Below, one piece after another: positions 11,542 through 24,139 of a stretch of DNA of 64,000 nucleotides. This DNA comes from Gamsiella multidivaricata (lineage: Eukaryota > Mortierellomycota > Mortierellomycetes > Mortierellales > Mortierellaceae): positions 186,001 to 250,000 of the forward strand of contig NW_026251711.1 of assembly GCF_025024155.1 (NCBI RefSeq). The letters run 5' to 3'. A program made the position numbers and the translations under genes. The notes below the pieces were generated by a model that saw nothing but the letters and a program-made list of their open reading frames with translations, was not told the origin of the DNA and searched no databases. Each line of letters opens with the position of its first letter. Position 1 is the first letter of the stretch.

Positions 11542-13246
11542 ATGGACTTGCCAGGACAGACACCCAACATTCTCAGCAAAGGAGGAAAGACTCCTGTTAC
11601 GGTCTTTACAGGATTCGTCGGCGTTGGAAAGACTGTATGTAGCTTGACTCTATTTGTCCTTGTCCCAGCCGAAAAGCAACTGAATAACTGGACTCACCAT
11701 TGACTTTTATATCGTGGTATGCTAGACCATTATCCTATCCCTGCTGCAATCAATGCCCAAGGGATACAAGTTTTGTCTGCTCAAGAACGAATTCGGAGAT
11801 GTGAAAGGTTCATCTTTTCTTCCTGATCATCGTATCGCTATGGAGAATGGCAAAGGATCGCGTCTCACTGACCGCACACGTTCTTTTCTTAATATGCAGT
11901 TGATTCCCAGATCGCAAAGCTGAGCAATATCGATGTTCAGGAAATGACCAATGGGTGTCTGTGTTGCGTCCTTGTCGGCCAGATGAAAGAGGGGCTCCTG
12001 GAGCTGAAGGAGAAGTATCAGCCAGATCGCATCATTATCGAAACCAGTGGCTCTGCATTCCCAGGTACAAAAAAAAGAAGAAAGACGAAGCCCACTTTTC
12101 TCGATCGAAATGCATTCGTTTTGCATATCAGGAACCAAATATCATACTGAATCAAGTATCTTGCACCATATATGACTCGTAATCGTTAGGTCCAATTGCA
12201 TGGCAGATCAGGGAGTTGGCGGACGATGGATTCGTGCTGGACTCGATCTTGAACGTGGTCGATTGCAAGAACTTTAATGGATATGCTGACAACAGTTACA
12301 CGGCACAGTTGCAAGCCAAGTACACAGATCTGGTTCTCTTGACCAAGCACGAGGGTGTATGTTGTTTGCCATCATATCGTTATGCAGATCACTAAAAAAA
12401 AAAAAAAAAAAAAAAAAAGAAAAAGAACTAATAGGTTGATGAGTATGCTAACTAAATCTCCCCATATATACTTAGGTCAGTGAAAGGGAATTGGACAGAG
12501 TTATCGACCGCGTCAACGATCTGAACACGGACGCACCAAAGGTTTTTGTCAACGCCGACCAACCCGTCTCTCCCGAATTGATCTTTGGCCTCGACACTAA
12601 ACTCTTTGAGCTACAGGGAGCCATGGCGCCCAACAACAAGGCCTTCGAGGACGAGTTAGACCAACAGGGGAATAAGGCTCATTACAAGAATGAGTTCGAC
12701 ACTATGGAGATCAAATGCTTTGGCGACAGAGACGGTCGCGCCGGCCACCTCAGTCTAGAGAAGTTTGAACAGTTCTTGGCAACACTGGATAAGGATGATG
12801 TGTATCGACTCAAGGGCTTTGTACGACTCTCAGGAATCAGGAATGGGGATGGTGAGACGCCAAGGATATTGGTCTGTGTGATTAACCATGCGTTTGGCAA
12901 GTGGACGATTATCCCAATGCCCGAGAAGCAGGACCTGGAACCTTCGGAGGAGCGGACGGATAGTCCGGCGCATGATCATGATCATGGTCACGAGGGACAC
13001 CAACACCATAGCCATCCCCATGCGTCGAACCATAAGAACAAGAATCAGGCTCTGCAGATGCATTTTATTCTAATGGGCGAGCTGTGGGGCATTAAGCATA
13101 AGCTGATCTATGGATGCGGAGCAAATTACCCGACCGGCCATGTCCTCTGTGAGTTCAAGAACAGTCGAGAGGTTGTTGAGTGGGACAAGTCGTTACCGGG
13201 GACGTATACCGAGTTCGTGACGGAGCAAATGGCGTCGAAGCAGTAG
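11542..13246 (+). CDS. Zinc-regulated GTPase metallochaperone, COG0523/CobW (ZNG1-type)
   Basis: Five exons (11542-11634, 11726-11807, 11900-12064, 12190-12356, 12476-13246) give 425 aa in frame. The N-terminal G domain has a Walker A GFVGVGKTT split by intron 1, EFGDV at the end of exon 2, the metal-binding CxCC-type motif in MTNGCLCCVL, the ETSGSAFPGP region, and TKHE in place of NKxD near residue 165. The C-terminal CobW domain contains a histidine-rich insertion (residues about 315-340, HDHDHGHEGHQHHSHPH). In vertebrates and yeast the ZNG1 proteins hand zinc to methionine aminopeptidase in a GTP-dependent way. The CxCC motif plus His cluster supports a metal-transfer role, with zinc most likely. 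Exon phases and family motifs agree at every junction. Confidence 0.88.
12394..12418 (+). repeat. Poly-A tract in intron 4 of the ZNG1-like gene
   Basis: An uninterrupted run of about 25 A lies inside the 119-nt intron 12357-12475. Confidence 0.9.
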
Positions 13247-13388
13247 TCGCGAGGGAAATGATAAACATGGATATAGAGCTATATAACATCATGTCGTTGT
13301 GCGGACTAAATCGATGGTTTTGTTTTTTGTTTTCTATCTTTTTATTTTTGCTTTCGTTTTATTAATGGCCGTTTTGGCACAGCGATCT

Positions 13389-14655
13389 TCAAAGAAGGAG
13401 CATTCCCATCCGTAGCTGGTTATCGAGATCGCATGCTACAAAGAATCCTTCTAGGTCTTCGTTAAACTCGAGCGACAGGACGCCTTCGTTTGCGAAATCG
13501 CAGAATCCGAGTGGTCTGATCCGTTGTTTCACGTCTCCGTGTTGGAACCTTTTGTTATCGCAAAAAAAAAGAAAGGGATACCAGTGAATATCTCAAGTTG
13601 CAGCAGTCTTTACATTTACCGCCGAAAAAGCCGAAAAAGACAACAGCAACTTACATGTGAATCTTGCCGTCAGAGTCTGTGACGACAAAGATATCCGGCC
13701 GCTGAGGAACATGCTTCCCCTGCCACAGCGTACTACCTTCACCATTCTCTCCCATACCAATCCCCTCTAACGGAGTCCAGTTCCCTTGCGCGCACGACAA
13801 TTCCCCGTCCACGACCGCGATCGTATGCATGGTCCCCTCCAAGGTCGAGGCGACCATTGACCTCGCCCCTCCATGCCTCCTGTCGAATTCGAGAGAACAC
13901 ACCCCAAACTTAATGTTCATCTCGAAAATCGGCCGACCCATCCTCAGATCCAGAACCCGGATATCTCCATTATCGTATCCCGCCGCGACGAGTAAATCGT
14001 CAGCACCCGATTCTGCGCCCGCGATCGAAGTCCCCATAGTCACACACCAGACATCGTGTCCCTTGGCGCCCTTCTTGGGCGCGATATTCGAGATCGGGCT
14101 CGCACTTGCCCCACCACCGGCCGCGGCTTCCTTATGGTTCTGACGAGCATCCCAAAGTTTCACAGTACCATCCCGACATCCTGTCACGAACTCGGGCCGC
14201 CCCGACACCGCACCCGCGCCATCCATACAATTGACAACATCCTCGTGTGCCTTGAACGTGCTCAGCGGAAATTCTGTCCTATTCAGGTCCCACTGCCCCA
14301 CGCGTCCTTCAAAGTCCCCCGTCAAGAGATGTGGCAACGTCGACGTCCGAGCGCTCGACCGAAACGTCCCGCTCTTGAACTGTGTCTTCTTCTCGGTCTC
14401 GGAGACCAATTCGAGATGTATATTTTCCGCTGCCGGTTTCTTTGTCGCCGACCGTTTCTTTCCTTTGGCGCTCGTGTTTATGGCGGGGGCGTCAAAGGTG
14501 TTGGCGCAGACTTGGATAACCCCAAACCCACTGTCGTTCGAACCGAACGCACATATCTTCGTCGTCCCCGGGATCCAGAGCGCCTGAAATGCTGTGTAAT
14601 CGAGCCGCTTGTTCGCGACGTGCATTATGTTGGCATCAATGACCGGTTTTGACAT
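13389..14655 (-). CDS. WD40 protein, WDR92/DNAAF10 (Monad) family
   Basis: Two exons on the minus strand (14655-13655 and 13548-13389) encode 386 aa. WD repeats are recognisable at LLTGDFEGRVGQWDL, EFVTGCRDGTVKLWDAR, LLVAAGYDNGDIRVLDLR and MVASTLEGTMHTI. The stretch FGVCSLEFDRR and the order of repeats match WDR92 closely. Splicing of CAC-AT to G-TTC adds a C-terminal blade with VLSLEFNEDLEGFF and LDNQL, which aligns with the end of the human protein. An unspliced reading stops at KIHM. In animals and algae WDR92 is a co-chaperone factor for cytoplasmic assembly of axonemal dynein arms and binds the R2TP/prefoldin-like complex. A non-ciliary R2TP role is the likeliest function in a mould. The family call is firm; the role is inference. 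Confidence 0.88.
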
Positions 14656-14921
14656 CTCGACAAGTTGAACGTGTTCGATGGTGAATTGTTAACGAACAAC
14701 CATGTATACATTTGACAACGAGTACTCTTTGACAATAGTGACCGCTTCCAGAAATCCCTTATTGCAGAAAACCCTAGATAGTTGGAAGCGCGTTGCATAG
14801 CGACCTAATATTTATACATGGTGTGTTGTTTACTTGCGAATTCAGGCCAGGCACTATCTTATGCTCTTGTCTATGATTAAGAATGTTACAAGGTCCGTGA
14901 TCCTATCCTTCCATTGCTCCA

Positions 14922-17900
14922 TTATGCCCCTCGCGACAGGCGCTTCGTCTCATCTGGCGTAAGCTTCAACATTTGAGCGACCACAGGCACCAATTGTTGC
15001 TATATTGTAGGATAAAATAAGATAAAATGGGAAGAACACAATAGCAGCATTAGCCGACCCAGTTTGAATAAAATAGCAAGCCAGGGTTAGGAAAGTAGCA
15101 TAAACTTACGCGACGCTCCTTGTGCTCCATAAAGTTCAGCAGTACGTTCTTCAGGTACTCCACATTAACATCATCTTCCTGCTGTGGTGTCTGCTGTGAA
15201 AGAAGTCGCCCGAAATGAGGCGTGCTAGGTGGCGTCGACTGCGGTGACATGGCTCCCCTATTGTTCGGCCCCGATGTCTGTACCGTCGGCGTCTGCGGTA
15301 CACCACTGCCACCTGGTGCGAACGGGCCTGGACTTGGGGATGGTGACACTCCTGGCATTTGCTTCTGCAGCTTGCGGACCTCCTCCTTCAGCGTCTTGTT
15401 GAGTGTGCGCAAATGTCCCTCGCGCATCTTGGACTCCTCGACAAATTTCTCGTGCAAGCTCTTTTCCTGTGCAAGAATCCCTTCTAGGTCCTTGAAATGT
15501 TGCTATGAACGCAGCAGGCGTGCATTGTGTCAGCTCCGATTTCTTCGATGATGTGTATATAATCAACGAACGATAGGAAAATACTTACGAGTCCCAGTTC
15601 GAGGTCACGCTTGCGGTCCTTCAGCTCCTTGACTTCGGCCTCCAGCGCGGCCACCTGCTCACCATTCTGCTGCCGAAGCTCAGTCAACTGCTTGACCTCT
15701 TCGCTCCTCCTGTTCTCCTTCTCCTTTAGTTCCGCAATCACTGTTTCCTTTTCGTTAACAGCCGCCTTCAGCTTCTCGACCTCAGCGCCCAAGGTCTCCT
15801 TGGTCTCCTCGACTTCCTGCTGCAGATTTTCCAGCACAGTTCGATGCGTCTCACTACGAGTCTTCATAGCAGATTGCACCTGTTCCAGTTTGACCTCCAA
15901 CTCTGATGCCTTCCTCCTCAGTCCCTCGCACTCGGCAACCTTTGTCTCTGCCAACCGTTTAGCATGCGAGGTCTCTTCCTCCAACATCGTCACCCTATCG
16001 CGCGCCTCTTCAAGCTGGTGACGATACTCCCTCATTTCGTGTTCCACGTTCTCGAGAGATGTTTGAGACGATTCAAACTCGGCCTGCTTCATCTGAAGTT
16101 GATCGAAATACTGCTCCTTCTCCTGGATCAACTTCTCCTTGTCCTGCGCCATCTTCGCATGCACTGCTTGCAAACGCGACAGGTCACTGGCTGCAGTTGC
16201 CTGTTGAGCTGTCGCCTTGTTTACTTGCGTCTTGGCCTCCTGTGTAGCCTTCGCCATCGCAATCTTGACGTCTTCCAGTTCGTCCGCGACCTCTTGCTTC
16301 TCTTTCTCGAGTCTCAGGATCTGCTTGCGTGTTGTCTTAAGCAATGTCATCGACTTCTGTAGCTTGTCCTCGTCTTCGGCTTTTGTCTTGCGGGCCTCTT
16401 CCAGGTCTTCGTCACGCTGATGGATCGTCTCCTTCGCGAGTGCGAGCGCCTCCTTCGTGTCACGGTCCTTGTTCATCAGCGAGCTGACCTTCGCCTGCAG
16501 TTCGTTCACCTTCTCCTGGGCCTCGGTCTTGCCTGCCGACATCTGTGAATTGTCGTCCTCCATGACCTTCAGCAGCTTGGCGGCCTCGTCCTTTTGTGCT
16601 TTGATGTCCTTGAGCTGAGTCTCAAGATCTCCCATTTGCTTTTCCAGAGACTCTTTTTCCATGGTCAGAGTGTGCACCTGCTCCTGCAGTCCCTTGATCT
16701 CGATAGAGCTCGATGACTCAAACTCCTTCAACTGCGCCTCCACTTTGGCAAGTTCGGTCTTGTTATCCTGCAATTCCTTGGTAAGGGAAGCAACCTTCTC
16801 TTCGACATCCTGCGTGGTCTTGGATGCGCCTTCATGAGTAGTCTTCAGCTCCGCCTCAGCCGACGCCAGCTTGGCCAGAGCAGCATCACGTTCGACGACG
16901 ATGTTATCATAATTCGACTTCAGCTCTTGATGCCCCGTATCATTGTCCTTGGTCACCTTGTCGAGATTAGCGCGCACAGATTCCAGATCCTTAGTCAAGG
17001 ATTCCTTTTCCTCCGTCAACGCGGCAATCTGGCTGTTCAAGGCATCCTGGTGACCTTTCTTGGCTGTCTTGGATTGCTCGGCCTGGGTTTCAAGTGCCAC
17101 AACCTTTTCTTGAAGAAGATTGCGCTCCTTGGTTAGCTCCTCAACCTTCTCCCGAACAATGTCGCGCTCCATTGTCAACTCCTCGAGCTTGATAATTGCA
17201 GACTGATCAGCCTCGCGAGCCGTCTCAAGTTCACCGATGAGTCGCTCTCTCTCTGACTTTGCGCGGTCCTGCTCCTTGGTCAGCAAACCTTGATGTTCTC
17301 CGATCTTGGCCTCGAGTTCCATCTTTTCCTTGCGCAAGTTCACAATTTCTTTCTCGATTGCCTGATGCTTCTCCTGTGCGGTCTTCTCTGCCTCCAGACG
17401 AGCAATTTCAAGTTCTTCGTGCTTCTTGACCAAACTTTCGCGCTCCTTCGTTATAGTCTTGACCTGCTCGACAGTTTCCTCATACTTCTTGCTACCTGAG
17501 ACGGATACCTCTAAGAGCTGCTTTTTGACATCTTCAAGCTCATTGGCCAATGCTTGCTCTCTTTCCTTGACATCCTCAAGCTCATTGGCTAATGTTTGCT
17601 CTCTTTCCTTGACGTCCTGCAGCTCCTTTACAGCAGCAGCCTTCTTAGCCTCGAGCTCCGTAATCTTCTTTGCCGTCGCAGAGGAGGAATCCTGGTACAG
17701 CTGCAGTGCGTTATCAAGCTTTGCCTGCATTGCATCCATCCTAGTCGCGGTGCTCCCATGATCAATTGCCTCCAGTCTTTCGAGACTATCCTTGAGGGTC
17801 GAAACCAGAGCCTCGGCTTCTTGCTTGGCAGCCTTAGTGTGGTTCAGCTCCTGACGCAGTTTCTTTTGAGCATTCTTTGAAGGATTCTGGTTAAGGGCGA

Positions 17901-20900
17901 CGATCTCTGCTTCAAGCTGTTTGATCTTGGCCTGTGTTTCTTCCTCAGCCGCAGATGATGACTCGGACTCGACTATCAGTCCCTTGCCCTTGTTCTCTGT
18001 AGTGTCCGCAGGAGTAGTAGTAGTAGCAACAGCGGCCTGGGTTTGCTGCTTTGCTTTGAGGAGATCCTCCTCCAAAGATGCAATCCTGCCAGTGCTATTG
18101 CGCTCCTGCTCCTGCACAGCAGCCAGTTTCGCCAAAATCTCGTCTTTCTCCCTGTTCAACAAGTCGACTTCTTGCTGCAGCTCATCCGCTTTAACAGTCT
18201 TGGCCTCCAGTTCTTTTTCCTTTTCGTCCGCCTTAGACTTCCATTCCTCCATGGCCTGAAGACTGCTCGCTCCATTGCGTTCCTTTTCCTGAACAACAGC
18301 CAGCTTCGCCAAAATCTCGTCCTTCTCCTCGGTCAGCGCATCGACTTCCTGCTGGAGTTCGTCAGCCTCGAGGGCCTTGGATTTCAGCTCCTGCTCCTTC
18401 GACTCGACCTCGACTTTCCATTCCTCCAGAATCTTGGTCTTTTCACCCAGGAGGATCTGTATGTGCTGCTCGTTCTCGGATGCAGCTTTAGCAAGAGCCT
18501 CCTTTTCTGCAGCCAAGGATTCGATCTGTTTCTGGTTTTCCTCGGCTTCCTTCTCCTTCTCAGCGACCATGGCAGTGGCTACAGCCAACTCTGTAGACAA
18601 ATCCGGTCGTTCGTTCAGCCGCTTCTCAAGATCATCGCGCTCTTTGGTCAAAGTGAGAACAGTTTCTTGCTGCTTCTGAATCTCCTCCTGAAGGGTCTCC
18701 AGCTTGTCCTGGACCTTTTGCACTTCCTCTCCGGATTGGCTGGCCTGATTGACATGCTGTTCGACGCGCTGTTCCAGATCCTGTCTCTCCTTCTTCAACC
18801 GTGTCAACTCTTCTTCGCGATCCTTGAGTGTCTTCTCGTTCTCGGTACGAAGTTTCTCGATAGATTTGTTGGTCTCCTCCCGAAGTCGTGTTTCTAATGC
18901 TTCCTGTTCCTCCTTGGCCTTCTGGGCTTCTTCCTCCAATGCCTTTTGCGCCTGCTCCCTGCCCCTTTGAGCTTGGTCAATATCCTTCTGCGCCTCCGCC
19001 AACTGTCTCTTGGTTTCCTGAAGCACCGCGTCTTGTTTCTGTAGCTCCTTGACCTGGGCTTTGACAACCTTGAGCTCCTTCTCAGTCGCAGCAGAAGAGT
19101 CCTTAATCGACTTCTGAGAAGCCTGGGTTTCGTTCAACAGAGCCTCAGCCTTGGTCTTGGCCTCCAATGCTTCAGACTCCTTCTTTAGGGCTACATCCTT
19201 GGCCTCAATTGCTTCTGCCTCGCGCTTGGCAGCAAACTCTGCCTCCGCCCGAGTCTTTAACATCAACTCTTTGGTTTCCTTTGCTTCCTGAGTTGCAGCC
19301 GCTAGCTCCTTCTCCAGATTAACCTTAGCCTCCAAATCGGCCTTTGACGCAGATTCCGACTTTGTCTCTGGAACTGAATCATCGACAATGTTGATGAGGT
19401 CAGGCGCATCCTGTTGTTGCTGTTGCTTACCCTTGTGGTTTTGAACCTGCTGTTGATGCTCCTCCTCCTCCATCTCTCCAACTTTCTTTTGCAACTGATC
19501 CAGTTTGTCAACCATCTCCTTCTTGGTCTTGATCTCCCTGTCCAAGTCTAGCTGCAACTGAAGCAACTTGACCTCAGCCTGCTCCTGCTCCTGCTGGGCC
19601 TGCTTCTTCTCCTTAAGAACGACCTCAAGACGAGCCATCAAATCTCGCAATGCCTGATCCTTCTTCTTTTGGTCCTTAGCGGTCAATTTTTTATCCTTGG
19701 GTGTTGGTGAGCTGGCGCCGGATCCAGATGCAGAGGCAGTGACGGTTTCAGGAGCAGATACTGATGCCGAGAGCGGGTCAGAGAGCGGGTCAGAAGCAGA
19801 AGACGCTGTTGCGGGTGCTGCTGTTGCGGATATGGCGAGTTGATTCTCCAGAGCCGTGATCTTTTCCTCCAGTTCAGTGATACGCCTCTGCTGGCTTTCA
19901 ATAGTCGCGCTTGTTGATGCGTCAGAGACGCTTTCCGAGCCATTGGTCGTCGATAACCTACTCTCCAGTCGCTCAATTTCCTATTTACAGATGCGGATAA
20001 AAGCAATGACATCGTTAATATTAGATTCAGCAACATACTGTAGAATGCCGGGTGATATGTTCAAGACAATACCTCAGTCTTTGATGCAAGTTGATCCTGA
20101 AGATTCTCAATCATATCCGATTGCGAAGCCGACTCGAGCACATGAACCTCCTTCATTTTTGCAGTTTCTAAAAAAAAAGAGGCCAATATGAATGTGAAAA
20201 CCAATTCATTGTGTTCAGATACTCAAATCGACAAAAGTAGCTGAGTTCAAAGCATACCTCGAAGTTCATCATTCAAGCGCCTGATCTCCTGCATGGACAC
20301 TTCGCTCTTGTAAGCCATGTTTCGGAGATGCGAATCCAACGCCTCGACGTCTGAGAGATCCTCGAGCGGCGTAGAAGCTTTCAATACAGCCTCGATTGCA
20401 ACCTTCTCCTGCACCAGTTTTTTGAACGCTGTGGCCAAATCTAATAATATTCACAAACACGCAAATTTGAATCAGACTATGGCTTACTTTGCATTCAATG
20501 GATAGTAAACAGCATTGTTCAATGTCATTATGCAGACCGCATCATGAAAATTACAGTACCTGGAAAGCGTGCCTCGTAACGTTGTAAACGCTCCAGCTTT
20601 TCGATAACTGTATCCGTCATCTCAATCCCACCAGGTTCCGCTGCCTTAACAGCCTCCAATTGCGCCGGATCGGGCTTCTCCTGCAATGGGTCCAGGGTCA
20701 ACTGTTTGACCATTGCATTCAACTTCTTGCTAACAACCGTATTAATGGGTGGGGGTGTCGATGTAGGTGGTGGAGATGATGTTGCAAAACTGATCAAGTC
20801 TGCAGATCTGCGATTTGTTTGAAGTGATCTCCTAAACAAGGACGTCGCGCTTGGACCTCCAGTACCGCTGCTAGTGCTTATCCTGGGCGATCCATGGTTG

Positions 20901-21133
20901 TTGTGGGGCGAGGGCGATCTGGGAACCGACGAGGATGATAAGGGGTCCTGGAGGAGATCGTGCTGCTGATGGTCGGATGAAGGACGATGTGACGGGCTGT
21001 TGGCGCCTGAACTCGTGGCGGCAGCTTGGGCAGCCTGAGCTGCGGCAGCCTGGGCGGCCTTGGCGGCCTCGAGACCCTTTTCTTGGATCGAGGTCAAGCC
21101 CGTGTTAAGCTTTTCCTTGAAGGACGAGAACAT
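14922..21133 (-). CDS. GRIP-domain golgin, giant coiled-coil Golgi tether
   Basis: Six minus-strand exons (21133-20560, 20440-20258, 20167-20073, 19980-15589, 15502-15110, 14999-14922) sum to 5,715 nt, about 1,904 aa, and every junction keeps phase. The N-terminus begins MFSSFKEKLNTGLTS, a likely amphipathic helix, followed by an Ala-rich and a Ser/Pro-rich segment. From about residue 230 nearly the whole protein is Glu/Lys/Gln-rich heptad coiled coil with internal duplicated segments (for example two copies of ANELEDVKEREQ). The C-terminus has a Pro/Ser/Gln linker and then a GRIP domain. That domain contains VNVEYLKNVLLNFMEHKERR, the last exon supplies QQLVPVVAQMLKLTPDET, and it includes the conserved Tyr. 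GRIP domains bind Arl1-GTP at the trans-Golgi. Long golgins of this class (golgin-245, yeast Imh1) capture endosome-derived vesicles. Which golgin subtype it matches cannot be settled by eye. Confidence 0.88.
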
Positions 21134-21856
21134 TGTTTTCGGTTCACGTCTTCAATCACCTGTATTCTTCTACTTTATTTATGTAGGAAGGAGAAAGAGC
21201 AAGCATTAGAACGAACTTGAAGAAATGGACCGCGACGGGCCAGGAAGGCAGCGTTGTCAAGCGTCCCTGCTGGTCGTCAAGGTGTCCTTGAAGTTATGTC
21301 GAGTATGGTTACTACCTTTCAGGGTATTTGTGTGATGAGGAGTAAGGGAATTACGATGCGTCTAGGACTGTCCCTGGCATACGAATAAGAAGGCGGGTTT
21401 GTGCGCGGAGCGATGGTGGCAAAAGAAGGGACTGGAAGAAGGATGGCGATGGTAGGAGAAGAGATGTTCCTTCCTTTGCTTTGTGGAGAAAACAGGAATG
21501 AACTGCTGGGAACGTGACAGCGCAACCCATTGAGCATCAAATGCATGTGCGGATTTATCATCCTGCAAGGAGGCAGTGCAAACCTCTCGCATAGTGCTGC
21601 GTGGACATTCCATCTTCCTGATTGCTATGCAGAAATTACTTGCGGGTGTTTATTTTTTCTTTTTTTGACCGATCGATATTGACGGTTCTATCCAAGGAAC
21701 ATTCCCCACTCTCTCTCTCTTTCATGCCCTCTATGCTCTATCACGTCCGCACACTGAAGCTAAGAATCAACCTATTGGTCGTTGGCTATCCGGTTTTTTG
21801 ATTCTTTGGTTGAGTGATTGCGAATGTGCCCCGTGTTTGTATATTTCCAGCTAGGA
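21134..21856. other. Intergenic between golgin and NDUFS6 genes
   Basis: Contains the golgin promoter and the 3' region of NDUFS6. A CT dinucleotide tract lies near 21709-21722. No open frame here resembles a protein. Confidence 0.5.
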
Positions 21857-22724
21857 TTAGTGGTGATGAGGCTTCTGCTCGAAACGGATGCCGCCTATAT
21901 CCAGAAGCACAAAACAAAGCACGCGAAGAAAAAAAAAGCGGTTAGTAATTTCACAGATCAAAATACCCCTTTCACAATACAACTAACAATGAACATATTA
22001 GAAACATACAGTAGCCGCATGCATGGGCACCTGGGCGATCCTATGTTATAGAAAACATACAACGGAACCATGATTAGGTGCCGCTCCGTGGCTATATTCT
22101 GTTACGTTCGTCCGATCTTTGATGCAATAGTCAAGATGATATCCATAAAGGCGTCTAAGAGTCTCCCTGGTCTTTCAAGGGTATCCAATTTCCATCCTGA
22201 TAAAATCACAAGGACGTAGAGTGGTGTGGCTGTTGAAAAATTACCAAGTTGATCCAGACAGCAGGGTGTCCCAAGGATCCTCCACCTCCATCACATTTTG
22301 CACGGCGACCCTCGACCATGCGGATAGGAACCTCGGCAATCAAATCAATAGCGGCTTGTGGTTGAGGCTAGCACGTTCAGTGACAAGTAATGTGGCATAG
22401 AATAAGTCGTTAGTATGTGTATATCGAAACCCCACTTTGGAGGTCATACACGACTTGATGATCGGCCCTGAAAGATCGGAATGTGACACCTTATACCTGA
22501 GCATTAATGTCCACATTCTCGAAGCGAGGACCCTTGAACGCCTCCTTCTTTTCAATTTGGTGCTGACTCCAGGTTGTTTCTCTGTTGACAGCCTGCTTCA
22601 GGTCGTGGCGGATGTTCTGGGCGACAACAATGGTGGAGGACAAGCAGCGAGTGGTGATGACGTTGCGGCTGGCGACGGCAAGGGCTGAGACCGCAGGGGT
22701 CTTGATGCACTTGAGGGCATTCAT
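21857..22724 (-). CDS. NDUFS6: NADH dehydrogenase (complex I) Fe-S protein 6, mitochondrial
   Basis: Four minus-strand exons (22724-22497, 22367-22245, 22040-22010, 21894-21857) give 139 aa. The tiny third exon (31 nt) and fourth exon (38 nt) were found from the family motif. Together they restore [15 protein letters not shown], and with [10 protein letters not shown] and [17 protein letters not shown] they carry the Cys and His residues of the zinc site typical of NDUFS6. Residues 1-35 ([15 protein letters not shown], Arg-containing and Ser/Ala-rich) look like a mitochondrial presequence. The subunit sits in the N-module/Q-module junction of the peripheral arm and is needed for late assembly of complex I. 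An upstream in-frame Met exists at 22817, but the chosen Met gives a cleaner targeting peptide. Confidence 0.92.
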
Positions 22725-23664
22725 TATTTTCGCGGCAAAAGAAGGAAGGAGAGTGGGGAGAAGTAGGTGGTCTAGTAGGAATGGGATGGTGAGGTGATTT
22801 CGGTGAAGGCTAGCCACGGAAAACTAATCGTTCGCATTGCTCCGAACTTGGTTCTATTGACGTCACCGAATGAAATAGTGTTCCTTTTATCTCGTTTCAA
22901 GAGTTTCAGGCACCCATCATGTTCATTTCTGAGGTGTCCCCGGTTGCTGTCCTCTTGCTTGCGCTCACTTTTGACCACAGTCGCTTTCTTGACCACGGGC
23001 TGCTGGTGGGAGTGTATTTGCTAAGGGCATGTAGGTTGTGGAAAACTTCAGTCCGCCTGTCGCTCCTACGATCATTATAACGAAATAGTCCAAGCACTCC
23101 AAAATGACATGTGGCGTTTTACCGGCAAATATAGCGCAGGACATCCAGTCGCGATTGTACGCAAGAAACGTTGAAGCTCAAAAGCCTTTGAACTAGAGGT
23201 CATATCGATAAACGGCGAACATTGGTTTGTAGGGAGAAGAGTAATGCGCACTTAATGATCCAAACTTCGATTCAGCGGTTGTATTTGAAAGTGAATAGGC
23301 GTTTCTAATCAAAAGTCTTATGCCACGACTAGATGTCCCGCACTGTAGCGTCTCTTTGTTAGTGTCAGAGCAATCGCGTTCTTGTATGTTCTGATGTTCG
23401 GGGACAAGTAGGCATTCTGGCCGGCGAAAGTACAGAGCCACGCAAAACTGCTTCAATATCTGGTTGCTTTTTCTCATTTTCTCCCCAGTAATAACACTAC
23501 CTTTGCTGAACTTGTTCACCAGTTACCGTATTTGCTCACTTTGTCGTAGTTGTTCAATTGACTTTTTCGTAAAAAGCTCGTTGAGGCAGTTTTGGAGGTG
23601 CATCTCGGGAATGAATCTGCTGTATGTTTCCAGAGTTTATGAACTAGACTAATACTTTGTATTA
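22725..23664. other. Intergenic, no gene recognised
   Basis: Open frames here are short and without similarity I can name. The part nearest 23665 probably belongs to the decayed Tc1 element, since a degraded C-terminal tail of a transposase may continue past the listed stop. Confidence 0.4.
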
Positions 23665-24060
23665 TTACCCTTCGCTCCATGAACCGCCTTGTGGCTCCTC
23701 GGCTATGTTTTTTATGCGTCTGCGGCAGTATTCAACTGGGATCCGGTATCATTCAACTGACATTCGCTCCCATAGTTCCTAGCAGATTCCTGGAGGGTAG
23801 AATACTTTCTCGGTGAATTTTGAGGTACGCCCACATGTATTCGATCGAGCTTGGATTGGGAGACTGCGCTGGGTAACAGAGAATTCTCTCTTTCGCCTCA
23901 GTCATATTCGTCAACTTTAAATAGTCTTGAGTGGCCTTTACTGTATGCTTCGAATCGTGGTCGTGCTGGAAGATCAGACTTGAGAAGTTGCGAAGGGGTT
24001 TGAGGGACTAAATCGGGGAGCGGAGTCATGTGGACCAAATGGATGCTACCAGGCATTGAA
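23665..24060 (-). pseudogene. Decayed Tc1/mariner-type transposase
   Basis: Read on the minus strand, fragments in different frames match the DDE transposase of Tc1 elements in order. FQHDHDSKHTVKATQDYLK corresponds to the second catalytic Asp block (usually QDNDPKHT). CYPAQSPNPSSIEYMWAYLK corresponds to the WPAQSPDLNPIENLW block with the last acidic residue. LWERMSVE, then an in-frame TGA, then YRIPVEYCRRRIKNI correspond to the C-terminus. Frameshifts separate the blocks, so the copy is dead. Terminal inverted repeats were not found. The region before 24060 probably held the N-terminal half but is too worn to read. Confidence 0.7.
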
Positions 24061-24139
24061 ACAGCAGTTGACAGCCGAGCAGTGTCGACTCTTGCATATC
24101 GTCTTTCAGTCAATTATATTATTATACATACAGTGTACT

